Part shown: positions 1 through 5,726 of the stretch, piece by piece
Layout: the number at the start of each line of letters is the position of its first letter
Position numbering within the stretch: the stretch's first letter is position 1
NCBI GenBank assembly: GCA_030950965.1
Contig: JAUZQP010000012.1
Span: forward strand, 1 to 6,454
DNA from: Mariprofundaceae bacterium
Lineage (GTDB): Bacteria > Pseudomonadota > Zetaproteobacteria > Mariprofundales > Mariprofundaceae
DNA: 6,454 bases
Reading direction: 5' to 3'
The notes under the pieces: generated by a model
The model's input: only the letters and a program-made list of their open reading frames with translations
Databases searched by the model: none
Told to the model about the DNA's origin: nothing
Position numbers and translations under genes: made by a program

Positions 1-54
1 CGACTGTTTGAAAAAGCAGTGAAAAAAGCGCAACCTACGCCGCCTTCAACGTAG
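1..54 (+). CDS. C-terminal tail of an upstream gene (partial, unidentified)
   Basis: The first frame is open from base 1 to a TAG at 52-54 and encodes a basic, proline-ending tail (RLFEKAVKKAQPTPPST). The other two plus frames hit stops within the first 22 bases. A lysine-rich helix followed by a short Pro/Thr tail is a plausible protein C-terminus, but 17 residues are too few to name a family. The frame is the same as that of the following CBS gene, so a single gene interrupted by TAG cannot be strictly excluded. The ribosome binding site at 73-82 argues for two separate genes, 36 bases apart. Confidence 0.45.
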   Translation, partial: RLFEKAVKKAQPTPPST

Positions 55-72
55 CGCAAGTTGAAGAACTAC

Positions 73-82
73 AGGAAGAGGA
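73..82 (+). promoter_or_regulatory. Ribosome binding site of the CBS protein gene
   Basis: The purine run AGGAAGAGGA holds two Shine-Dalgarno-like cores (AGGA and GAGG), the second ending 9 bases before the ATG at 91. It favours that ATG over the in-frame TTG at 61, which lies upstream of this site and has no comparable purine run before it. Confidence 0.7.
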
Positions 83-90
83 CAGTTTTT

Positions 91-1116
91 ATGGGGCATA
101 TTGTCAAGCCAGATATACGATTAAGCGATGCTTTTACCATAGGCAACGAACATTCCCACACTGTGGTGGACGGATCTCGTGTCATGGGCATGTTGCTGAT
201 GCGAGATCTACTCGCAAAAGCTGCGGATGGCATTCAGCCACACGATATAACGGTGGCTGATGTGATGCACAAGATGCCGATCACTATTCAAGAGACACAC
301 AATAAACTAGCTATGGCACGTACGTTTGCTCAGCACCGTATTAAATCACTGGTCGTTACCGATAACGCGGGGCATTATGTGCGCGACCTTGATCCGCCAG
401 AGGCGATTGCTTCGCTGCCCTCAGGCTTGATGGGGTTTTTCCAACCAGCCGAACGCTGTATGATTCGCAATCCTTATGGCATCGATGCCGACAGCAGCAT
501 GGACGATGTGTTGCAACGCATGGTGAAACATAAGGTCAGTTGCCTGCTAGTGCGTAGCAATAACCACGCAACCGTGGGAATAATCAGCGAAAGTGATGTC
601 ACTCGATGGGTGATAGAAGGGCAAACAGCACAACCTGTCAGCGCGTGCATGAGTTCCCCCATTGCCAGCATGCCCGAGCAATCAAACCTTATGCAGGTAT
701 GGCGTGAAATGAACACCATGCAAGTCATGAAAATGGCGTTGGTGGATTACAATGGTGCGGTGAGCGGACTTATTACTGCCACCGATGTGCTGTGCGCGCT
801 GTGCCAAAGCATGATGGATAACTTCTCCCACTACCGCTGCCCTAAACAAGCAGACATGATGATGGAGTGGCATAAAGGCGGCATGATTATGGCTGTCAGC
901 GATGCACTATTGCACAAGCTCGGCTGTGAACGTGATGAGCTAGTCGGCTTGGAATGGGGCAATGGTATGGATAGTGATGGTCGCGACAGCTTGCTGGGCA
1001 TGAGTGCGCAGGCCGAATTGCCAGTGCTATGGCAACATCATGAGCAACAAGATTCCATAAGTTTTGTAGCAAAAAGAGATCAAGAACAACCGATGATGTG
1101 GTGGAGTTTAGTATAA
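91..1116 (+). CDS. Methionine-rich protein with four CBS motifs and a PAS-like C-terminal segment
   Basis: A 341-residue protein without signal peptide or membrane segment, so cytoplasmic. Four CBS-type repeats can be traced: residues about 1-45 (shortened; VVDGSRVMGMLLMRDLL), 52-105 (VADVM, then SLVVTD, with a decayed end), 125-176 (CLLVR, VGIISESDVTRW) and 182-238 (ALVDYNGAVSGLITATDVL). They would form two Bateman modules, which in this family usually bind adenosine nucleotides such as AMP, ATP or SAM. Residues about 262-340 contain AVSDALLHKLGCERDELVGL, which resembles the helix region of a PAS domain, but the segment is short. Methionine is strikingly abundant (29 of 341), and there are seven cysteines. 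No catalytic domain is seen, so a sensory or regulatory role is inferred and the ligand is unknown. The start is set by the ribosome binding site; TTG at 61 would add ten residues. Its stop overlaps the next start by one base. Confidence 0.82.
   Translation: MGHIVKPDIRLSDAFTIGNEHSHTVVDGSRVMGMLLMRDLLAKAADGIQPHDITVADVMHKMPITIQETHNKLAMARTFAQHRIKSLVVTDNAGHYVRDLDPPEAIASLPSGLMGFFQPAERCMIRNPYGIDADSSMDDVLQRMVKHKVSCLLVRSNNHATVGIISESDVTRWVIEGQTAQPVSACMSSPIASMPEQSNLMQVWREMNTMQVMKMALVDYNGAVSGLITATDVLCALCQSMMDNFSHYRCPKQADMMMEWHKGGMIMAVSDALLHKLGCERDELVGLEWGNGMDSDGRDSLLGMSAQAELPVLWQHHEQQDSISFVAKRDQEQPMMWWSLV
1103..1106 (+). promoter_or_regulatory. Ribosome binding site of the first M16 gene
   Basis: GGAG lies 9 bases before the ATG at 1116, inside the end of the CBS gene. 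It supports the ATG, which begins directly with a signal peptide, over an in-frame GTG at 1098 that would put six residues in front of that signal and lies upstream of this site. Confidence 0.65.
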
Positions 1117-2429
1117 TGCGATTGTTTTTATGTTTGTTGTGCTGTTTACCGAGCATTGCTCAAGCCGCAAGCCTTCAGCGAGCCAGTTTTGACAACGGTG
1201 TACAGTTGGTGGTGGAAGAGGATCACGCGTCACCCGTGGCGATGGTGCAAATTTGGCTCAAAGTCGGTGGGCGCGATGAAGTCCCCGGCAAAACAGGCTT
1301 GGCCCATGTCTTTGAGCATATGATGTTCAAAGGCTCCAAAGCACTGAAAGCTGGTGAGCACTCTAAAACTATTTCAGCCATGGGCGGCAATGACAATGCT
1401 TTTACTAGCACTGATTTTACTGCTTATTTCGAAACGGTTCCTGCTGCCAAGGTGAAGCAAGTTATCGGCATGGAGGCCGAACGTTTTGCGCACCTACGCC
1501 TTGCCGATGAAGAGTTCCAGAAAGAGATCAAAGTCATTATGGAAGAACGGCGCATGCGCACTGAGGATGATCCCAACAGTCACATGTTTGAGGAACTCTC
1601 TGCTGCGGCACTGCGTTTACACCCCTACCGCAACCCTGTTATTGGCTGGATGCAAGACTTGCAACGCTTGACCATTGAAGATGTGCGAGCTTTTTATCAA
1701 CTGCATTATATCCCTGGCAATGTGACCGTTGTCGTGGTGGGGGATGTCGATTTTGCAGCTGTCAAGAAACAAGTTGCCCGCACTTTTGGCAGCATAAAGG
1801 CGCGCCCCACGCCTGCGCGTTTTAATCCGCAAGAACCAGCCCCCTTGGGCGCGAAACGCATGGATGTTCACCTGCCAGCCAAGCTACCGATCATGGCAAT
1901 GGTAATCCCTGTTCCAGTATGGCAAGCAGGGGTGAATGACAAAGAGACAGCCGCTTTGAGCGTAGCAACTTATGCCTTAGCGGGTGGGCGCAGTGCTTTA
2001 ATGCAACAGCAGTTGGTCGATCAATCGCGCTTGGCATTTTCTGTTGATGCGGGTTACGATCCTTTTGGTATGGGCTTGGATTTATGGTATGCCTATGGTG
2101 CATTACGTGATGTAAAAGATGTTGACGCATTCCAAACGGCAATGTGGAAGTTAATGACACAACTGGCTCAACAGCCACTGACTACCGAGCAATTGCATAC
2201 CGCACAACGCAACATTGTGGCTTCTGAAGTGTTTGCACGTGATTCTTTGTATTTGCGCGCCAAACGTATTGGCCGCATGGAAACGGTGGGCATCGGTGCC
2301 GATCATTTTGATGATTGGCTGAATGCCGTGCGGCAAGTGACCGCTGAAGATGTTCAAAAGGTAGTGAAGCAATATTTGCAACCACGCCGCGCCACGACTG
2401 GCATTTTGTACCCAGAGAGTATGCAATGA
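1116..2429 (+). CDS. Periplasmic M16 family zinc peptidase, catalytic subunit
   Basis: A 437-residue protein of the insulinase/processing-peptidase family (M16B), the normal length for a two-domain half-ring subunit. Residues 1-18 form a signal peptide with a hydrophobic, cysteine-rich core and AQA or QAA cleavage site, so it should act in the periplasm; no proper lipobox is present. The inverted zinc motif HVFEH is at residues 64-68 (His64, His68 as ligands, Glu67 as base), and the third ligand is Glu144 in IMEERR, 76 residues on as in mitochondrial processing peptidase. HPYRNPVIGW (169-178) and VTVVVVGDVD (203-212) are typical of the first domain. The C-terminal domain lacks the substrate-binding R/Y pair: Val301 and Phe308 stand where Arg and Tyr are expected. 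It therefore probably needs the protein encoded immediately downstream. Starts within the CBS stop (TAATG); its own stop overlaps the next gene by four bases. The substrate is unknown. Confidence 0.93.
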   Translation: MRLFLCLLCCLPSIAQAASLQRASFDNGVQLVVEEDHASPVAMVQIWLKVGGRDEVPGKTGLAHVFEHMMFKGSKALKAGEHSKTISAMGGNDNAFTSTDFTAYFETVPAAKVKQVIGMEAERFAHLRLADEEFQKEIKVIMEERRMRTEDDPNSHMFEELSAAALRLHPYRNPVIGWMQDLQRLTIEDVRAFYQLHYIPGNVTVVVVGDVDFAAVKKQVARTFGSIKARPTPARFNPQEPAPLGAKRMDVHLPAKLPIMAMVIPVPVWQAGVNDKETAALSVATYALAGGRSALMQQQLVDQSRLAFSVDAGYDPFGMGLDLWYAYGALRDVKDVDAFQTAMWKLMTQLAQQPLTTEQLHTAQRNIVASEVFARDSLYLRAKRIGRMETVGIGADHFDDWLNAVRQVTAEDVQKVVKQYLQPRRATTGILYPESMQ

Positions 2430-3733
2430 AACATATTATCACCGGTTTATGGCTCTGTTTATTAACGAGCACAGCAGTAGCCAGCCCTGCTATAGAAGAG
2501 GCAAAACTCGACAATGGCTTGCGTGTATTACTGACCGAAGCACACCATGTGCCGATGGTGGCTATGCAATTGGTGCTGCCCGCTGGCAGTCGCTTTGACC
2601 CTGAAGAAAAAGGCGGAACAGCCAGTTTATTAGCAGCGATGCTCGGTGATCACAGCGCTAAACACGATCATGCTACATGGTCAGCATGGTTGGACAGTGA
2701 AGCAGTCAAGCTAGGGAGTGGAGCCAGTAAAGATACGATGGCACTCTCGCTCACCGTTTTACGCGAAGCCCTGCCTCAAGGCTTGAATATGCTGAGTGAA
2801 GCCTTGCTACAACCGGGCTGGCGAACCAAACGGCTAACGATATTACAACAAGATGCCATTGCGGCAGCAACCAAAGCGCAAGAAAGTGCTGGCACACGAG
2901 CGGCTGAATACACCGCCCATGCATTATATGGCTCCCACCCCTATGGGCACCGCACTGGTGGTTCAATGGCATCATTGCATGCTATTAATATGACGGATCT
3001 GCATCAGCTCTACGATGCACAATGCAAGCCTCAAGGGGCAGTATTGGCAGTGAGTGGCGATATTACCATGAAAGAGCTGTTGCCCTTGTTGGAGACCAAG
3101 TTACATGATTGGCAGGGCGCGCCGACCACTGCGGCAGGAACGATGATTAAAGCCACCAAACGACCCGTACACACACAACATATTGTTATGCCTACCACAC
3201 AGATGTTGGTACAGTTCTCACGCTTGGGCATCGCCCGTTCAGATGCAGACTTCTTCCCGGTGTTGGTACTCAACCACCTACTTGGGGGCAGTGGTTTTGG
3301 CTCGATTCTAATGGAAGAGGTGCGCGAAAAACGCGGCTTGGTGTACGGTGTATATTCCTACGTGATGCCGTTACTGGCACGTGGCCCATTCGTAATCACC
3401 CTGCAAACGCGGGCAGACCAAGCGGATAAGGCCGTTCAAGTAGTCAAAGAACAGCTACAAAACATGGCTGAGGGGCATATTGATGCCAACCGCCTCGACA
3501 AAACCAAAGGCAATTTAACGGGGGGATTTGCCCAGCGTATGGACTCCAACCGTGAACGTGTGGGCTTGATTGCGATGATTGGATTTTATCATTTGCCCTT
3601 AAATTATTTACAACAATGGACGAAACGGATTGAATCCGTCAACCTTGCCGACGTGAAGCGAGCCGCTAAGCATTATCTACCACCAAAACAATGGAATATT
3701 GTGCAACTCGGCCCCGTAGGAGAAAACAAATGA
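2426..3733 (+). CDS. Periplasmic M16 family protein, non-catalytic partner subunit
   Basis: A 435-residue M16 family protein with an N-terminal signal peptide (hydrophobic core at residues 4-15, likely cleavage after AVA at 17-19). The opening IEEAKLDNGLRVLL and the later LGGSGFGSILMEEVREKRG match the family. The zinc motif is gone: Ser67, Ala70 and Ala71 replace the HxxEH histidines and glutamate, so it cannot be a peptidase alone. It keeps the R/Y pair as Arg300 and Tyr307 (spacing 7, as in pitrilysin and insulin-degrading enzyme), which binds the substrate backbone. In known bacterial M16B pairs such a subunit completes the active site of its zinc-bearing partner, here the gene directly upstream. 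The ATGA overlap at 2426-2429 implies translational coupling and matched amounts; AGAGAG at 2414-2419 is its ribosome binding site. Complementation is inferred from the residues. Confidence 0.93.
   Translation: MKHIITGLWLCLLTSTAVASPAIEEAKLDNGLRVLLTEAHHVPMVAMQLVLPAGSRFDPEEKGGTASLLAAMLGDHSAKHDHATWSAWLDSEAVKLGSGASKDTMALSLTVLREALPQGLNMLSEALLQPGWRTKRLTILQQDAIAAATKAQESAGTRAAEYTAHALYGSHPYGHRTGGSMASLHAINMTDLHQLYDAQCKPQGAVLAVSGDITMKELLPLLETKLHDWQGAPTTAAGTMIKATKRPVHTQHIVMPTTQMLVQFSRLGIARSDADFFPVLVLNHLLGGSGFGSILMEEVREKRGLVYGVYSYVMPLLARGPFVITLQTRADQADKAVQVVKEQLQNMAEGHIDANRLDKTKGNLTGGFAQRMDSNRERVGLIAMIGFYHLPLNYLQQWTKRIESVNLADVKRAAKHYLPPKQWNIVQLGPVGENK
3718..3722 (+). promoter_or_regulatory. Ribosome binding site of the response regulator gene
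   Basis: AGGAG sits 7 bases before the ATG at 3730. This decides the start against an in-frame ATG at 3691, which would put a basic 13-residue leader before the first strand of the receiver domain and overlap the M16 gene by 43 bases. Confidence 0.75.
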
Positions 3734-4575
3734 AAACCATTTTGATCGCTGATGATTCCGATTCTAGTCGTGATATTACCAGCCACTTTTTACAACAAGG
3801 TGGCTTTCGGGTGCTCGAAGCTGAAGACGGACTGATCGCTCTTGAAATCCTCAAGCATCGCCATGTTGACCTGATCCTCACCGATATTGTGATGCCTAAT
3901 ATGGACGGCTGGGGCTTGCATGCCGAAGTGCGTAAACAGCGTCATTTCAACCTCACACCGTTTGTGTTCCTGAGTGTATTGGATGACCTGAATGATCAAA
4001 TCAAAGGCTTGACCTTGGGTGTGGATGATTACCTATCCAAACCCATCACACCGCAACAATTACTGGCTCGCGTCAACACTGCACTGACTCGCCGTGATCG
4101 CATGGCACCATACTTTTTTGACAACCCTGTCACCAATTTAGCCACCGAACACTTTTTCCGCGAGAACCTAAAGCGTGAAAAAGCGCGCTGCGGCGTTTCC
4201 AAACGTCCATTAAGTTTAGTGATTTTCGGTATCGGTAACTATGTATCCTTGGTGCGTGGTCACGCTGAATGGTTCGCTGAATCGGCTTCACGCAAGGCTG
4301 GACGCAACCTGCACCTGCAGGGTCGTGCGTTCGACACCATTGCAGACATGGGACAGGGACGTTTTGCAGCCCTGTTACCTGAAGCATCGTTAGATGATGC
4401 TAAAAACTGGGCAAGCAGCATTGCTGCCAGTTGGAATATATCATTGGTATGGCCTGCAACGGAACAAACTATTTCCATTGATATTGGTTACGATTGCGAG
4501 TCTATTTCTGACACAACCAGTGACCCTATAGAGATCCTTAATAAGCAATTGGCCACATTTGAACGCAAATGGTAA
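3730..4575 (+). CDS. Response regulator with receiver domain and degenerate GGDEF domain
   Basis: A 281-residue cytoplasmic protein. Residues 1-120 are a complete receiver domain: acidic pair Asp8/Asp9, phosphorylation site Asp52 in LTDIVMPNMDG, Ser82 and Lys104 (LSKP). Residues about 132-258 follow a GGDEF domain: VTNLATEHFF matches the opening helix, LSLVIFGIGNY the first strand and turn, FDTIADMGQGRFAALLP the signature hairpin. The cyclase signature is GQGRF at 208-212 instead of GG[DE]EF, and both aspartates of the usual DxD metal motif are Gly167 and Gly169, so it should not make c-di-GMP. Arg199-Ala-Phe-Asp202 falls exactly in the RxxD inhibitory-site position, so c-di-GMP binding is possible but unproven. 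It starts by ATGA overlap with the M16 partner gene and ends 8 bases before rsmD. No cognate histidine kinase lies in the window. Without a DNA-binding domain, it probably works by protein contacts. Confidence 0.9.
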   Translation: MKTILIADDSDSSRDITSHFLQQGGFRVLEAEDGLIALEILKHRHVDLILTDIVMPNMDGWGLHAEVRKQRHFNLTPFVFLSVLDDLNDQIKGLTLGVDDYLSKPITPQQLLARVNTALTRRDRMAPYFFDNPVTNLATEHFFRENLKREKARCGVSKRPLSLVIFGIGNYVSLVRGHAEWFAESASRKAGRNLHLQGRAFDTIADMGQGRFAALLPEASLDDAKNWASSIAASWNISLVWPATEQTISIDIGYDCESISDTTSDPIEILNKQLATFERKW

Positions 4576-4583
4576 GTTGATGT

Positions 4584-5141
4584 ATGCGCATCACGGCAGG
4601 TGAATTCCGAGGGCGCAGATTGGCTGTACCCTCGGTTGCTGGTTTACGCCCCACCTCAGCAAAAGTACGACAAGCCTTGTTTAATATCATTCCACCCTTG
4701 CTGCGTGGTGGTCACTTGCGTGGTGCGCGCCTCTTGGATCTGTTTGCTGGCAGTGGCATAATCGCTATCGAAGCTTTATCTCGTGGTGCTAGCCACGTCA
4801 CTTCCTGCGAAAGCGATGCCCAAGCGTTGCGAGCCATGCGTGAGGTAGCAGATACATTGAACCTGTCGCCAACACAATGGCAGCAACTTCACCATCCCTT
4901 ACCGCTCGCACTCACCGCGTTACAAGGTCAGCATTTTGACCTAGTCTTCGCTGACCCACCCTACCGCCAACCACTTGCCAAACACATTCCTACATGGCTG
5001 GAAAAGCAGCAGATCAGTTGTGATCTACTGGTGGTAGAAGAAGCGACTGACACGCCCCTCACATGGCCGCAACACTGGCAAGAGGTCACCTCCCCACGGC
5101 GTTACGGCCATACGACATTACACTTTATTCATCGAACTTGA
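4584..5141 (+). CDS. rsmD: 16S rRNA (guanine-966 N2)-methyltransferase
   Basis: A 185-residue protein of the usual RsmD length. This enzyme methylates N2 of G966 of 16S rRNA using SAM during small-subunit assembly. Features seen: MRITAGEFRGRRL at the start, LRPTSAKVRQALFNII (residues 21-36), the SAM-binding motif LLDLFAGSGIIAIEALSRGA (50-69), the acidic residue of motif II in CESD (75-78), and the catalytic DPPY (124-127) preceded by FDLVFA. The tail VVEE (150-153) and PRRYGHTTLHF (171-181) also fit the family. It begins 8 bases after the response regulator stop with only a weak ribosome binding site, which suggests translational coupling. coaD follows after 11 bases, a common pairing in bacteria. 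Confidence 0.96.
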   Translation: MRITAGEFRGRRLAVPSVAGLRPTSAKVRQALFNIIPPLLRGGHLRGARLLDLFAGSGIIAIEALSRGASHVTSCESDAQALRAMREVADTLNLSPTQWQQLHHPLPLALTALQGQHFDLVFADPPYRQPLAKHIPTWLEKQQISCDLLVVEEATDTPLTWPQHWQEVTSPRRYGHTTLHFIHRT

Positions 5142-5152
5142 GATTACCTACC

Positions 5153-5638
5153 ATGCCCCGTTGTGCAGTTTACCCTGGAACTTTTGACCCCATCACCTTT
5201 GGTCACGTTGACGTGGCGCGACGTGGGTTAACCCTTTTTGATCGCATCATCATTGGCGTAGCTGACAATCCAGCTAAATCACCCCTGTTTGACCTGGAAA
5301 CCCGCGTTGCCATGGTGCAACAAAGCTTTACTGATGAAACGCGTGTAACGGTGATTGCATTTAACGGCTTATTGGTTGAACTGGCCCGTGAGCAACAAGC
5401 GACAGCTATTTTGCGCGGTTTGCGCTCGGCATCCGATTTTGAGTATGAATTTCAAATGGCAACGATGAATCGCAGGCTTGACGCATCGATTGAAACGGCG
5501 TTTGTCATGGCGCGTGAAGATTACACCTTTGTATCATCGCGTTTTATTCGTGAAATATCCAGTATGGGGGGAGATATTACGTCACTCGTCCCGCCCCCCG
5601 TGATCCCGCATCTACACGCCAAGATGCAGCGCGCATAG
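5153..5638 (+). CDS. coaD: Phosphopantetheine adenylyltransferase
   Basis: A 161-residue protein, typical family size. It catalyses the fourth step of coenzyme A synthesis, joining 4'-phosphopantetheine and ATP to give dephospho-CoA and pyrophosphate, in the cytoplasm as a hexamer. Motifs: YPGTFDPITFGH at residues 7-18 with the nucleotidyltransferase TxGH (His18) and Thr10, Lys42 in NPAKSPLF, RGLR (88-91) with both arginines, DFEYEFQMATMNRRL (95-109), and VSSRFIREI (127-135) for ATP binding. The third residue of the SSS/SST stretch is Arg130, a variation noted separately. The ATG at 5153 is preferred over one at 5063 because conserved sequence begins within a few residues of it and the longer form would overlap rsmD by 79 bases. 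Only a weak GAG precedes it, so expression may depend on coupling to rsmD. Confidence 0.97.
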   Translation: MPRCAVYPGTFDPITFGHVDVARRGLTLFDRIIIGVADNPAKSPLFDLETRVAMVQQSFTDETRVTVIAFNGLLVELAREQQATAILRGLRSASDFEYEFQMATMNRRLDASIETAFVMAREDYTFVSSRFIREISSMGGDITSLVPPPVIPHLHAKMQRA

Positions 5639-5726
5639 ATCACTGTAACATCCACCCTATCGAAGTTATCAGCCAACACGGTTAGACTTGGCACAACAGA
5701 CCCTTTGAACACACGGAGTACACAGT
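5639..5726 (+). other. Intergenic gap between coaD and glgB
   Basis: This 88-base gap is the largest non-coding stretch of the window. It has no strong GC-rich hairpin followed by T residues and no convincing -35/-10 pair. TTGGCA at 5688-5693 resembles a -35 element but has no -10 box at a suitable distance. glgB could be read through from the upstream operon or have its own promoter of an unrecognised type. Confidence 0.5.
5715..5718 (+). promoter_or_regulatory. Ribosome binding site of glgB
   Basis: GGAG lies 8 bases before the ATG at 5727, a good spacing, and supports that start. Confidence 0.7.

Noticed and set aside
1116..1175. Lipoprotein signal for the first M16 protein because of the Cys-rich leader
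   Set aside because: None of the cysteines is preceded by a proper lipobox with Gly, Ala or Ser at -1; AQA/QAA before residue 18-19 fits ordinary signal peptidase cleavage.
2182..2514. 110-residue minus-strand open frame across the M16 gene junction
   Set aside because: It runs opposite to two well-supported overlapping genes and its translation has no recognisable motif.
5063..5152. Longer coaD starting at the ATG at 5063
   Set aside because: It would overlap rsmD by 79 bases and add 30 residues absent from the CoaD family; the conserved YPGTFDP stretch begins right after the ATG at 5153.
5566..5599. Six-G and six-C runs able to pair as a hairpin near the end of coaD
   Set aside because: Both runs encode conserved residues of CoaD (the GGD and PPP stretches), the loop is 22 bases, and no T-run follows, so it is not a terminator.
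5688..5708. Possible sigma-54 promoter (TTGGCAC) or -35 element before glgB
   Set aside because: No GC dinucleotide lies at the required 12-base distance in a TTGC context, and no -10 box lies 16-18 bases after TTGGCA.
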